DNA of 64,000 nucleotides from Vigna angularis (GCF_016808095.1 NC_068976.1:15463663-15527662), one strand, 5' to 3'. Positions 36,101 to 48,644 are shown, numbered from the stretch's first letter. Made by a program: numbers and translations. Notes: generated from the letters alone by a model not told the origin.

Positions 36101-37969
36101 AACTGACAGCCAAAATCAATTTCAGTATCACTTACACATACAAGTATGTTTTCTAAATTATATTATCACTAATTTTTAATTGGCTAACTGTTATTTCATT
36201 CTCTTGATTTCCAAAATTTGGCATATAAAATTATGCTTTTTTTTATAACACATTCAAAAGTTTTATGTTGGAGACCAATACTGATATATAAATTTTTGGG
36301 GAAACACTCTTATTGTTGATTTACTTTTTATACTGAGTTTCAAGTTATGAAGACATTTGTATTTACACATAAACATTACAATAAGAAAAAAAAAGCAAGT
36401 TTGTGCCCAAAGCTCCACGAAATAGATTTCTCTCTGCATTGAACGTTCAAACTATCATTTTCAAACATCACACGGAATTTTCATTTTATTTTCTAGAGAC
36501 AAATAACGTTGAAAGTGGAGGGAGAAAACTTGAAATGAAGGAAAGTGCAATTTTAAAAATACAAAAAGATATAGATAATTTATATTGATTATAATTATAA
36601 ATTTGTTACTTTTAGTTATAAACATATATAGCCAAGTCTTATACTTAAGCATTTACAATGATCTGCAAACAAGTCATGAAAATTTTGGTTGAATAGAGAA
36701 TGTGTGGTTAGTTTTGTTTATTTATTTATTTCAATTTTTCATAAAAAGAGTTATTTCAAATACTTTATTCCTTGCATAATAAAAAAAGCGAAGATGCTAC
36801 TATTATTAGAATAATAGCTGTTTCAAAATAATGGAAATATTAATATAAGGGCCTTGATAATTTTCCTAATTAATATGCAACTCTTGAGCCTACTTCAGTA
36901 TTTAAAAGTTTAGGGATAATATACTAATAATTTTGCTAATATAATGAAAATCGATTATTACTTTCGAAATCTTAAAAATGTGATGAATATGAAAATATAA
37001 AGTCTGTGCATGATATGCATTCATATTAAGACGGTAAAGAGAATATATCTATTACTTTTAAAATAGTTATTATATATACTGTAACAAAAAAAAGCATAAA
37101 TATTAGATTTTTAAAAAATTGAAGAATAAGAACGATGAGAGAATCTGAGTGTGCCGAAGTAGAAATATACCTTTTTCTTGAAGGCAAACATGGTGATATG
37201 ACCCTACTGGAAAGAGCTCAAAAATGAACACGTTTCTCTGGTAGGGTTGAGTTACATGAGACCTGTTTGAAGAATTACAAGTATCATCGTAATAATGTTT
37301 CCTCACATGACAGAACTGGGCGTCATTGGGTGTAAAGTATGTCTGTCAGAAAAGAGTAATGCTGAATTATCTAAAACAACATCGGTACGATTTTATAAAA
37401 ACTAAAAGGTACGATTTTATATATACTAATTATTTTGTATTTTAATTAATTCAGTTATTATGAAGAATGAAACGAGAGTAAAAAAAGTACCGATATAACA
37501 GGTTTACATGCATCAATATATTACAACAATGGACAAGGTTTTATACACATCAAACACACTGTTATTAATTACATGTTGCAATATTGAAGAACTAAAGAAA
37601 AGCGTGTGGTTTCTGTTTTTGGAAATGAATCAAGTGGTGAATAAAGCAGAAGCATAAGTGTTAATTTGGACATATACCCCAATAGGGTTGAATAGTTGAA
37701 AATGAATTCTACCAAGATTGAAAACAAAAGAAGATGAGTATGTTATGCATAAAAGCATGTATAAGTTGGAGAAAGTTAGAAAAGGTAGATCTTTTATGGA
37801 AAGGATTGTGACCATGGTAGTATAAATTTGATATGTGATTACCGAAAGGGTTCGTGTTTGTATGAACAGGTGGGAAGTGGTAGGATCCAAGGGTGGAATT
37901 CAGTATGGTCCATTCCCCTTGCCACTGAATGGACTCCCAGCTAGATGTTGGAGAGAATCTACCAGCTAG
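33168..37969 (+). CDS. CYP707A: Abscisic acid 8'-hydroxylase, CYP707A family (9 exons)
   Basis: Exons 33168-33370, 33579-33900, 34137-34286, 34525-34773, 34893-34976, 35294-35372, 35559-35665, 35820-35938 and 37870-37969 join in frame to 470 residues, the normal size for CYP707A. Visible parts: N-terminal membrane anchor (about residues 3-22), LPPGSMGWPYIGET hinge (37-50), I-helix AAQDTT (281-286), K-helix ExxR at E340-R343, FNPSRF (392-397), heme loop FGSGVHACPG with Cys416, and the C-terminus ending LPARCWRESTS. The enzyme sits on the ER and hydroxylates ABA at C-8', the committed step to phaseic acid, so it ends ABA signals in seed germination, rehydration and high humidity. Intron 8 is 1,931 bases long and holds repeat DNA; reading through it gives a false C-terminus. 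All junctions are GT-AG. The family call is firm; the subfamily member is not assigned. Confidence 0.93.
36271..37455 (+). mobile_element. Dispersed repeat, copy 2, spanning CYP707A exon 9 side intron
   Basis: Collinear with 29205-29920 through the blocks listed there, but longer, with extra AT-rich sequence between 36500 and 37120. It lies wholly within CYP707A intron 8 in the same orientation as copy 1 and as the gene. This insertion explains why the last exon is so far from exon 8. No terminal repeats were found. Confidence 0.55.
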
Positions 37970-40635
37970 AGAAAAAGTAGAGCATGGGAAGAACAAGCAA
38001 CCCACTTTTCGAAGTCACAAAAACCTTTTTTCTTTTCTTTTCTAGTTTGACTCTTTGATTTTTATTTTTCCATGGTGGGGCTCTTCAATTGTTACCCCTC
38101 TATCCTTAATCATTTTCCACCCCTCAAACAAACAAGAAAAAGAGGGTGCTGCTGTATTTCTCTCTTCAAGCATATCAGTTTCAATTATCTTTTTCTGTCA
38201 AAACACTTTTTATATGTTTCTGTTGTTACATATAAGTTATGTATCAAAATTGGGAGCAATAATGCAACAAATTAAGGAAGAAAAAAATTGTATCCAACAA
38301 CTCATGTACATAAGACGTGTGTGTTTTTATCACATGACAAGAAATCGACATGGAACATAATCTGGCTTTGGCCCTATAATCAACCTTCTGTCACGTTCAT
38401 CATGAATGTAGCAGATAGATGCTGCAAGAATGCCACGTATAGGTGGAGTGGTTGGTGGTTGCAGATTATTCAAAGATGTCATTTTAAAAGGGTCATTTCA
38501 GAGTTAATATAAAGAACCTACCACATTAAATGAACTCTTGTTTTGTTATCTTTACATGATAAATGATTTCTTTATCATGAAAAAGTATGTTAGATCGATC
38601 ACTAATCTAATCACTTCTATTTCTTGAAATCAATGAATGGTAATACAGAGATATATACCTTTTGAAGACTTGATATAATATGGTTTTGTGAATGAAGTTA
38701 TTAAAGTAAATAATAAAAGGATGGTGTGTTGATATTTTGTTTTGTTTTCACCTAACATGTGCAACACATAGTTATTGCAGTACTTGTGCTGGTGAAGGAG
38801 CTTGGCAGGACTTAGCTACATGAGATTGTTGGCAGCCTTATGAAGGCTTCTCCTTGTACTGTCTCTTCTGGCAATGTTTTGATATTTTGTTAATGGGGAC
38901 CAGTGTTCTAACATTGTTATGAGACTTATAAGGACCACTCTCCCAAATAATATGGGGTGGACCTCAACCTGCCCTTGTCATTGATTTGATTCCCCCATTG
39001 TTTATATTACTTGTTTTCTTTGAGCCAGGTTTTGGTGCTCTCAATATGAAATATTGTCTCCTCCTCTTTTTCATATTCTTTTCTTCTTTCTTTCTTTATG
39101 GTTCTAAATTACAGAAACTGATATTGCATTCAAAAATGCTGAATGAGAGGTCGGCAATGACACCACTGTCAATCTTATCCTCTGCATTGTTTTTATACAT
39201 TTTTCTAAGTTATTTTATACATTTCGGTAAGTTATTGTGTTAACTTTAAAGTATTATACTCCATAGTTCTAAAGTGCATTTATGATAGTCTGGTTTCTGA
39301 CAAACAATTCACCTACACACCTAGATCAGATGAGGAAAGGGAGATAAAGTTCACAACATTTCATAAAGAAAACAAAACTATCAATTATTAAGAGAAGTAG
39401 AACATTCTATATATATAATAGTTGTAAAAAAACTCAACAAAAAAAATTTGAAAGCATACACACAACATAAGGGTATAAAGGAAATTGAAATGAATTAGGA
39501 TGATACCTAAAAGTAGAAGAATAGATGGAATAAAGGAGAAAAAAAATTAATGATGTTCATTACAAGTACTGAAATCAGATCAATTTCATTATGATTGTCC
39601 ACCCTGCAAAGTCATGAAAATATAAATAAATAAATAAATTGGAATTAACTACTTACTTAACATTAGACTTGTCAATTGGTTTGGTTTCTATCTTGGAATT
39701 AAAAAAATTTACCTGATCGTCTTATTAAAATAGTATACGAATTCTTTTTTAATAAAAAATATTTTTGAATAATAAAAAAGATATAATTAATTTTGAATTT
39801 TTTAATATATACAAATATATTTATCAGGCTAACTAGACTTTATAAGAAGTTACTTTATAAGAAGTTTCAATAAATTTAGTTGTTTGCTTATATAAAAAAA
39901 TTACACAACAAAAAATTTAAATTTTTAATTGACTAAACATATTTAATTTTTTTTAACTAACTAAACATATATTTAAAGCATATAAATTACACTACAATTA
40001 CTACCTACGTTATATACTTAGCATATATTTGACATGATATATATAACTAAACATATATTTAGCATGATAAACTATGCATGTTCCTAAGAACAATCAAAAT
40101 AACTATACCTTTTATTTTAAATTATACTACAATTACTATACACGTAAAAGATGCAAAGATGTGAATGAGATTCTTTGACTCTTTGACCACACATGGGAGG
40201 GGTGCCTGATGAATTTAAAAAGCCATCATGTTATGGTTGGGAGGTATGTGTTGCATTTAATATAACTTTCAAACGTGCACTTGTGTAAGAGTGTTGTCGT
40301 CCTGATGCTAGAGGAGAAGGAGTTGTGTTGACTTCTCAAGGTGCAATTGGTAGAAGAGAAAGTGCAGTGTTCTCAGTCCACACACAAGGTTCTTCAGGTG
40401 AGAAAACTTTTCAAAATCAATTTTTCCCCATTTAGAAGTTCATGTAAACATTATGGGTGTTGATGGAATCATTATAGGGTTGTATGAATCAAATTCCAAA
40501 CCCTTGGAATCCATTATGTGTTTGGCTTGATCAATTATATGCCAAGGAAGATGATGAAATTGATTATAATGCATGTGGTTCTAGTTATGAAATAAAATGG
40601 TGTTATAAATGCAAGTGGAATCAATTTTTGATAAA
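37970..40635. other. CYP707A 3' flank and intergenic DNA
   Basis: The first 100-300 bases are probably 3' UTR. A stretch at about 38760-38960 is GC-richer than its surroundings and looks conserved in texture, but has no reading frame and no good hairpin. The rest (39240-40630) is AT-rich without recognised features. Confidence 0.35.
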
Positions 40636-40640
40636 TATTT

Positions 40641-42098
40641 GAATTAAATATGTTTTTAGTTTCTAAACTATTAAACGAATTTGTTTTTAGTTTCTCTTTT
40701 AAACTAAGCTACATTTTGATCATTCTCCTTAAGGAAACCATAATTTTTCGTCCTCCAAAATTAACGGCGTTAAAAATAAGTTGAGGTGGCTAACAATGGT
40801 ATGACAGGTCGTTTTTTTTTTCTAACACCATAGCCACCTCCGGCGCCACCTCGAACATCTCCGGCGCCACCATCAACCTTGAAATCCCCATGTGCAACTA
40901 CTCTCCACCACGCTCACCTCCATAGCTAACGTAAAACCTCCATCTCCACTGCTCAGAAAATCCCCAAATCGCGTATCAGTTCATCTCCTCCCACCATCAT
41001 AGAGACCCAAATCAGAAAACTAAAACCACCCAAACCTTCATCACGGCAACGCCCCCCACCCACCCACCGCCTCATCAGCCCAACATCGCTTCCACCCGCT
41101 GCCGCTTCCTCAAATTTCTCGTCGTGTCTCTCACCGCAACACCTTCCAAAAATACCACCACAGCCACTGCCCTCAACACCCTACCCCTAAGCCCCCACAA
41201 CTTCGCGTCTCCCCAATCCCTCTCCGATTGGCTCAAACCCCGCCTCTCCTCCGAGTCCTTCGCCTCGTTGAGCGTCAAGCCCGACACCAAAAACGTGCAC
41301 AACCTCTGGCTCAAACTCTCCCAGGGAGAAACCTCCCTCACCGATTCCAGTCCTCCTATTCGGACAGTCCACATCGTCCTCGTGTGTGTCACCGCCAAAC
41401 ACGGCAAGGTCCTCGTCGAGTCGCACCAGGAGTTGTCCGATGGCAACATCCGGAAGCGCCACAGGCCCTTATCGAAGAAGATGAAGCCCAACGAGGACCC
41501 CGAGTCCGCCGCCGTCAGAGGCATTTTTGAAGAGCTTGGCTCTGCGATTGTTGGTGCAGGACCCAATCCCGAAATGGTTGACATTGTCACCATCGATCCC
41601 AATTCGTACGAGATGCGGGTCGAGGAGCGCGATTCAGGTTCGTATCCGGGTTTGCCCAATTGGGTGTTTTGTTGTTTCCTTCTTGAATGCCAATTACTTC
41701 ATTTTGTTCAAATGAATTCAGAAATAGGAGTGGTAATCAGATAATGGATTGAATGAGTTGTTATTAAGTTATAGCTAATGAATTCAGCTTGTGTTGGTAT
41801 TTGTGATGCAGAAGGGAGGGGAGGGTCGTCGGTGGCTGAGGAGGCGGTGGGAACATCCATGGTGGGGGAATGGAGTTGGGTTGGTGGAACGGGAGAAAAT
41901 CTGGAAAGATTGATGTCAGAAAAAAAAATGATGTGGTACTCCACCGTCAACTAGCTCAACAATTTTTTAAAGTTGTTAGTTTTGGAGGACGAAAAATTAT
42001 GGTTTCCTTAAGGAGAAGGATCAAAATGTAGCTTAGTTTGAAAAGGAACTAAAAACAAATTCGCTTGATAGTTTAGGGACTAAAAACATATTTAACCC
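40641..42098 (+). mobile_element. Pack-MULE (1,458 bp) with ~125-bp terminal inverted repeats
   Basis: The left end (40641-40765) and the reverse complement of the right end (41975-42098) align over about 125 bases at roughly 90% identity. They share TTAAATATGTTTTTAGT, GCGAATTTGTTTTTAGTT or its near copy, and CTCCTTAAGGAAACCAT. The right outer end is GGGTTAAATATG in reverse complement, a typical legume Mutator-like terminus. Identical 9-bp target duplications TAAATATTT flank it (40632-40640, 42099-42107), the Mutator hallmark. No transposase is present. The interior is GC-rich and holds a host gene fragment (41124-41660). Confidence 0.85.
41124..41660 (+). pseudogene. Captured Nudix-hydrolase-like gene fragment
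   Basis: The + frame through this region encodes TSPQSLSDWL-like text (ASPQSLSDWLKPRL), a VKPDTKNVHNLWLKLSQGET block, IRTVHIVLV, LVESHQELSDG and the Nudix-box-like KPNEDPESAAVRGIFEELGS. It then reaches VEERDSGSYPGLP. This order matches plant Nudix-fold proteins that normally carry a plastid-type leader. The frame is open far upstream of 41124 but contains no ATG, and the box has Gly where the catalytic Arg-Glu pair is usual (VRG instead of VRE). The C-terminal half of the domain is missing; after SYPGLP the frame runs into intron-like sequence. It is thus a transposon-captured fragment, probably non-functional as a hydrolase. A second splice-acceptor-like GATGCAG at about 41805-41811 precedes more GC-rich sequence of unknown origin. 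Confidence 0.7.
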
Positions 42099-42400
42099 TA
42101 AATATTTTTCTATAATTAAAATTATTTTTACAAATAAAATTTAAATAAATTAATAAATTAACATATAAATAAAAGAGTACTAAAATATCAATAGTTAATA
42201 GTGAAAAAATAATATAGTATGAAAAATTTATGATAATTATTTTCTCATAAATAAAATTATTTTTACAAATATAATTTAAATGAATAAATTAGTTAATTAA
42301 AACAAAAATGAAATATCAATAACTAATAAAAAAAATGCACAATTAAAAACATTAAAATCACTTTTGGTAATAATCATTTTAAATTATTGACGGATTTAAG

Positions 42401-42540
42401 TAAGGATGGCAAAAATATCAATGTTCGCAGGTATTCACATATGAAATTTGTAAGTAATATTTGCGGATATTTATTATCCATAAGTAGTAGGTAGCGAATA
42501 TTTTAATACCCATTTATATATCTCTTTGAGGTGGACCTGA
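42401..42540 (+). mobile_element. hAT-like fragment
   Basis: TAAGGATGGCAAAAATATC at 42401 followed by GCAGGTATTCACATATG and GCGGATATTTATTATCC is the pattern of hAT-type repeats (TAGGGATGGCAAAAATACCCGCGG...). Only the left end is recognised; no target duplication was found. Confidence 0.4.
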
Positions 42541-42544
42541 GTTA

Positions 42545-43520
42545 TGATAGCCTCATTGGATTGAGATATAGTCATTACTTTGATATAAAAACATTGTCTA
42601 AATTGGACATTGTTAATGTTGATGACATTTGACAATATGAAAGAGTTGAGAGTGAGAATGATGATGATGAGATGAAGACACTCCAAATATTGGAAAAGTT
42701 GTTGCTAACATTGGACCACAACCCTAATGAAATAAATGGGTGTGCAATTAGATGAAGTTCTGGCTTAATATGATAGATTTACACAAATGATGTGCAAAAT
42801 TGATAACATCCAGGATAGCCTTTACAACTAGACATTGATTTTACGACAAAGATTCGACAACATTTACATTATATTACAAGATTTAGAAAATTGAATTAAT
42901 GCACTTATTAAATTTATTGGATTTATATTAACGAATTGTACCGTGTGTTCAAAAATTATTTCAATTTATAAATGGACAATTTTTATTTTGCCATGTCAAA
43001 TTTAATATATTTTTTATTAAAAATAATTTAAATAATAATATACAAATTAAAATAAGAAAATATATTTGAAATTTATTCCTACAAATCTTTAATAAATTTT
43101 TTCTTTTATTTTTACCGTTATTTTTTTTATCATTAACGATTTCAATTTTATTTTAATATAATTTCTACTATTTAAATTTATATTTATATTAAATTTCTAA
43201 GAAAAAATAAATTAAAAATAATCTATTTTTATCAATTAAAATATGTTTTTAATCTATTACAATATATAATAATATTTATTAACATAAAGCATTTTTATAA
43301 TAACATTTTAGTTTAAATTAAAAAATTATAATATATAAAAAAGGAATATATAATAAAAGCAGAGTATGGATCTATCTGATCCACATTGAAATCCGTGAGC
43401 TAAATGGGCCTAATCCTGAACCCATTCTTATCCTTTTCTCACAACAGAGTCCAAAACTGTTCAACGCTCTTCCATCTAATCATTTCAATACGTAACACCG
43501 TAACGTAACGAAACAGGGAG
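42545..43520. other. AT-rich intergenic DNA upstream of SCP2
   Basis: No gene. The last ~150 bases before 43526 are GC-richer and presumably form the proximal promoter of the SCP2 gene. Confidence 0.4.
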
Positions 43521-43525
43521 AGGAG

Positions 43526-43533
43526 TATAAATA
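43526..43533 (+). promoter_or_regulatory. TATA box of the SCP2 gene
   Basis: TATAAATA at 43526-43533, 119 bases before the ATG at 43652, is a canonical plant TATA box at a sensible distance. Confidence 0.7.
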
Positions 43534-43651
43534 CAGAAGTTACGGGAAAGCTGAAATCAGATGGTGCTGGTCCCACTCCTCCAACCAACACACCCGAACT
43601 TAAACCAAACTCGAACTGGTAGGTTTCGTGTGATTGTTGCGTCGCGAAGCC

Positions 43652-45328
43652 ATGGCGGATTCTTCGAACCTGAAATCCGACGCGATTATGGAGCAGATGA
43701 AGCAGCACTTCGCCACTGACGCTGGCAAAAAGCTCACGGAAAAAATTGGACTAGTTTATCAATTTCACATTGCTCCGAAGGTAACCTTCCTTCTCCCTTC
43801 TTCTCACTCTTCGTTTAACCTAATTGTTGTGAATTACATTACCGTCTCATTGAATGGCTTGGATTTGTAGAAACTTGGATTTGATGAGGTCGTCTACACC
43901 GTTGATCTCAAGAAAGGAGAGGTCACCAAAGGTTAGCATGTTTCCTTTCTTTCGTTTTCACTTTTCAATTGTTTTTGTTTATACTTAGGTTTTCGATATG
44001 AATTGCAATCGGAGACGAGCACGTGTTTCGTGAATCATGATGATGAACCTTTGGATTCACTCTCCGACCCGAAGTAAAATGTTGCTGCTATGCATGCAAT
44101 GTATTGTGATCTCAATGATAAACAATATACAGTATTCACCGTACTGATTATGGTGAGACGAGGTGCTTAACAAATTATAAAAAGTTGAGAAATATAAGAA
44201 GAAAATGAAAAGAGATTCTCCAGAAGTTAAATTAAATTTTACACAAACTAAGAGAAAACTTCTACAAATTAATTTATGCAGAAACTCATTTTAATTTAAG
44301 TAGAAACTAATTTCGGTTTGTCTTTTTATTTTTCTATTTGAAATTCTTCGAGAAACTCGTTCAAACGCACTGTTTCACCTTTACACTATGGCACTGTGTG
44401 TTACAGAGGTAGATCAGGATTGTAGAATTTTCCTCCCATCTTTTGTGATGAGTATCAAGGCTTGAAGCCATATCTTGTGATAAGTAGCAAGAGCAGACAG
44501 AACTTAATATACTATCTTAACTTGTGAGCGTTAAACTTTTGTTTGAGTAAATAGTCTATTCCAGTGTAAATTTTATAGACGAATTGTTATATACAATTTG
44601 TTGTGTTAACTACCTTAAAAGTCACACCTATCATTGATTAGTAAATTGACTGTGTAGTTTCATCGTTATAGAGTTTAATTGGTAAACTGTCATTGTGAAT
44701 TTTTTGAAATGAATTTATTATGCGAATTATGGAAACAGTACTTAAATTTTAATTAGGTATAGAATTGAAAATATTTTAAACACTACGTTTAAATTGTCTA
44801 AAGGTAACTAAATAGCTTTTCTACCCTGGCCTTTTCAATGTACGCTAAACTGATTTCAATCTTTTTATTAAGGTTGGTTTTCTTGACACCAGAGATTAAT
44901 CAATAATTTCTACAATTTTTCTGGAAATCAGATGGTTTTTAGAACTGTAGTTCGACAATTCTACTTGATTTGACTAAATTTTATTGCGTTCTCTGACAAT
45001 AATATACTGTATGAGTATTTATTGGGTTTGTGTGTATTCAGGGCTATACGAAGGAGGAAAACCCGATGCATCCTTTTCATTTAAGGACGAGGACTTTGTT
45101 AAGATTGCCTTGGGAAAGATGAATCCGCAGATTGCTTTCATGAGGTTCAACTTTTCAATGGATATTTTCCTTCCAATTTACTTTTCGTTGTTTTTTCTTC
45201 TTTGTTGATGCATTCATGTGCTTGATGTGGTGGTGAATGAATGTAGGGGTGCGATGAAGATTAAGGGGAGTTTGAGTGCTGCTCAGAAATTTACTCCGGA
45301 TATCTTCCCAAAGCCTTCCAAGCTGTGA
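43652..45328 (+). CDS. SCP2: Sterol carrier protein 2 (SCP2), peroxisomal (4 exons)
   Basis: Exons 43652-43780, 43871-43931, 45042-45144 and 45247-45328 join through GT-AG junctions to 124 residues, essentially one SCP2 domain. Recognisable parts are the N-terminal amphipathic helix (IMEQMKQHFATDAGKKLTEK, residues 12-31), the strand VYQFHIAPK, DLKKGEVTKG, PDASFSFKDEDFVKIALGKM, the helix preceding GAMKIKGS, and FTPDIFPKPSKL. The final SKL is a perfect type-1 peroxisomal targeting signal. SCP2 proteins bind and move lipids such as phospholipids and fatty acyl-CoAs; in Arabidopsis, loss of SCP2 affects peroxisomal lipid use and seedling growth. Intron 2 is 1,110 bases, the others short. The start is the first ATG after the TATA box. 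Length and structure are normal, so the gene looks intact. Confidence 0.95.
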
Positions 45329-47590
45329 GCTGAGATGCTTTCAACTACTTAAGATTGCAAGAATTATCGTTTGATGCACTCAACCAAAATAGATAGCATC
45401 AACATTTCAGGAATATAATTATATATCTTTAGGTAATACATGATTTTAATTTAGCGCTGTCCTGCAAATCTGTCATATCTTTATTGCATTGTAATGGGAT
45501 GTTTTATGTATGAAAATAGTATATCATACATTGTTTACAACCACTTTTCTATTTTTTATTTATAAATTCTCGGACCAATACATGGTTTTCTGACTATTTG
45601 TTGGATTTTTCAGCATGTGTCTACACCCTGCATAAGCGATCACTATCTTTGCTAATGCTATTTTTATCAACCAAAATTGCTAATGTTTTCTTTATCAATC
45701 TTTATATTATTTCAGTAGCATATATCACTGTTAAGTTTTCTTCAAATGACATTCCAGTGTCAACATCTACACAGTTGTTATTGTAATCTATTGTGACCTA
45801 GGTTGTGCTGAAAAATACTAACTAGTATTATTCTCAGTCATTTTCCTGTTGGGAGTGAAACCATTAGAACCTTTATAGAAATATGATTTTATTGTTTAAG
45901 GAGTGAGGGTTCATATATTCATGGTTCATTTTAATTCAGATATATTATATCTCTTACGGTTTATCTTTATATACTAAGAAAATCTCCATCTCCTTATGTC
46001 GCACATCATACACCCTATCGATATTAATAAGGGTGTCACTGCTTATCAGGCAATAAGAGTTTCAAATCTATTTTGTACACATTTTTGGGGCTGAGGGGCT
46101 CGAAATTTGCTATGTTGTCGTCACAGCGAAAAGCTTTAACTGGGTTGGGTGTTGTGAAACTTGTCCTTCTCATCCTATAGTTAAATTGATTTTATTGTCA
46201 ATTTGATCATTATCTTGTACTGTTCCTTTCTTCATTACTCACGCATTTGTTTCTTATTCAAACTGCTATCTTCTACTCAATTTACATGCGTTGAACAGTA
46301 AAGCTTACTTCTTGTTTTGAACCCTTAGAGCCAATAAAGGCAAATATGATTAAGTTCAAATCGCAGTGAGAATGATCACAAAACATTGATGTCGTGCATG
46401 CTAGAAAGGTAGGAAAGTTTGCACCAAAATTATTGAAATGGACAAAATTTTATAATTTTTTTTCATATGAATAAATCGCGTTTACATTGTCTAGTCATGC
46501 AAGTATGAATTTAGAGTTTTCAGAGTGAAGTGATAGTCTAATACGACTTTTATCGACTTTTATGATTGGAAAAGTTATGTAGATAAAACACGATTTTAAT
46601 TTGTTTTAATATCCATTTTTTTTACTTGAACTGAAATTGTACAAGATAGCGTGACTCCAATCTATTTTGTTTTGAATTGAAATCGTTTCAACATGTACGA
46701 TTTCAATTCATTGTATCACTCTTCCATGATTTTAATTAAAGTAAAAGTTAAAGTTACTCAAAGTCATGTTTGATCTGCACGATCCCTGTATTTATATAAA
46801 AGTTGTGTTAGGCGGGTGAATTCACTTTAAGCACTCGAGTCATGCTTCCATAACACGGCTTGTTTTTAAATAAAGTCATGTCATATAACTTGTCTATACT
46901 CAAATTTTTGTCAATTTTAGTAATTTTTGTATCAAAGTATGATAAATTTGTCATTAGTTGTATTTATATGGTTTAAACTTTCAGTTGGTCCTCGTATTTG
47001 TTTAAAAATCTTAATTTAATCTTTAGATTTTGAGTTATCTTAATTGATTTTTTTTAATATCTAACAAATAGATCTAAATCGTACTGAAGGTATATGTGAA
47101 TTTTGTTAATATAGAATTTAATTTTTGATATTGGCAAAGCTTTGTCAACAAAATTAAGGATTTTGATACATTATGAACACCGATTGAAAGAGTAGGAAAG
47201 GAGATTTTGAGCAAAAATTGAGCATTAGTTCGTGATCGAAGATTGTCGAGATGAGTTTGATTTTGTGGGTGGTTGCTAGTCATTTTAGTTTATTTATTGT
47301 TTGTTATGGTGATTGTGTATGACGTTTTCGTTTTGGAACGTGAATGTTATGTTATGTTGTAGTGGTAGAAATTTTTATTTTTAATGCATTGTCAATTGTG
47401 ATGTGTTCATGGTCAACTTGGGTTAACTAAGTAATTAGAGGATGATTAGATTGAGTGTAATAGTAAAGGTAAAAAAAATTAGAGAAAAGGGATCAGTTAG
47501 AGTTTGATAGTAAACTTAGGTTCAAAGATCTAAAATAGGGCGGGGTGATGGTGAAGTTGAAAAACAGGTGGAGGAAGGGGGCAGTTAAAG
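45329..47590. other. SCP2 3' flank and intergenic DNA
   Basis: The 3' UTR is followed by moderately AT-rich sequence. No reading frame or defined transposon was recognised; 46480-46900 contains several CGACTTTTATCGACTTTTATG-like local repeats. Confidence 0.35.
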
Positions 47591-47599
47591 GGTGATGGT

Positions 47600-48640
47600 G
47601 AAGGTGAATTTTGCAAGTTTTCGAATAATAGAAAGAATTTGACAAGTCAGAAAAACTTGACAAAATTGCCAAGCAACAAAGAGAACTCGATAAGACAGTC
47701 AAGTAGAATGGATAAGATGATAAGACACCCTGATATATTAGTGGTGCAATTGGATAAGCCCATATTGTGTATGGAGAGCTCGAAGAAGCATATGAAAAGC
47801 TCGATGAGTAAAAGGAACTCAACAAGATTGCTGAGTGGTGCGGTGAACTCAACAGAATGGCTAGATAGATCGGTTAAATAATTGAGTAGCCTGAAAAAAG
47901 GCAAGGAAAACTTGGAAAGTCTGAAGAGGGGCAAGGAAGGCTCGAACAACCCCATGGAGGTGTCTTGCCAACTCGTTAGAGAGCTCTATGGAAAGCTTAG
48001 TAAAGAGCTCAGTGGAGAGCTCGATGGACGTTGTCGTCAACTCAGAAGAGCATGAGGCTAGTTCGGTTAGCTTGATTTTAGGTTTGCATAGCTCACTTAG
48101 TTCGGTTGAGCCTGAGGTCAACTCATTTAACTTGCTGAACAAGCAAGTGGAGGAGAATGTGATTATATTTTTGAATGAGGGTGACGAAGAGTACAACTCC
48201 AAGGATAAAGCTGACGACGTTGAAGACGATGAAGACAATGACGAGGATGATGATGACCATGACGATGATGACCATGACGATGATGACATCAATGATCCGA
48301 TACTTGTAGCGACGAAGGCTCCCTCCTCAAATGACGTCTTCGTCGGGAAATTATGGGAGGTTCTTGAAGAACTCGATTAGGAGTGTCGAATGTGCATTGC
48401 CAATGAAAGTGTAGATGACCAATACATTGAGGAATCCATGACGAGGATAGTAGAGTTGTAACAAGAGTGTGATGAATTAGTAAACGAAAAACAGTGAGGA
48501 AGAAGAAGATCAAGAAGCTAAAGGCAGAGCTTGACAATTTGCAAAGAAACAACACAACGAGTAGTAAAAAGATCGAGGAGATGCATTGAGAGGTGATGCA
48601 ATTGCTTGAGTGGCAAAGGTGGTTGAGGTCATGAGGGCAA
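47600..48640 (+). pseudogene. Broken coiled-coil/acidic reading frame, origin unknown
   Basis: Codon-like heptad text is spread over different frames: LDKIAKQQRELDKTVK (47657 on), YGELEEAYEKLDE then a stop and KELNKIAEWCGELNRM (about 47770-47860), and near 48490 KKIKKLKAELDNLQRNN. A 130-codon frame (47988-48380) ends in a run of Asp/His repeats (DEDDDDHDDDDHDDDD) over a GATGATGAC microsatellite. Stops and frame changes between the blocks show that the gene is dead. It could be a decayed retrotransposon gag-like or structural coiled-coil gene. I do not recognise the family. Confidence 0.4.
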
Positions 48641-48644
48641 CCTC

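Noticed and set aside
38760..38960. GC-richer stretch considered as a miRNA precursor
   Set aside because: No extended stem could be drawn, and none of the common conserved plant miRNA sequences I know is present.
41075..41659. 194-codon frame on the - strand opposite the Nudix fragment
   Set aside because: It is the mirror of a GC-rich coding fragment on the + strand; its composition is arginine/glycine-heavy without motifs, while the + strand shows a clear family.
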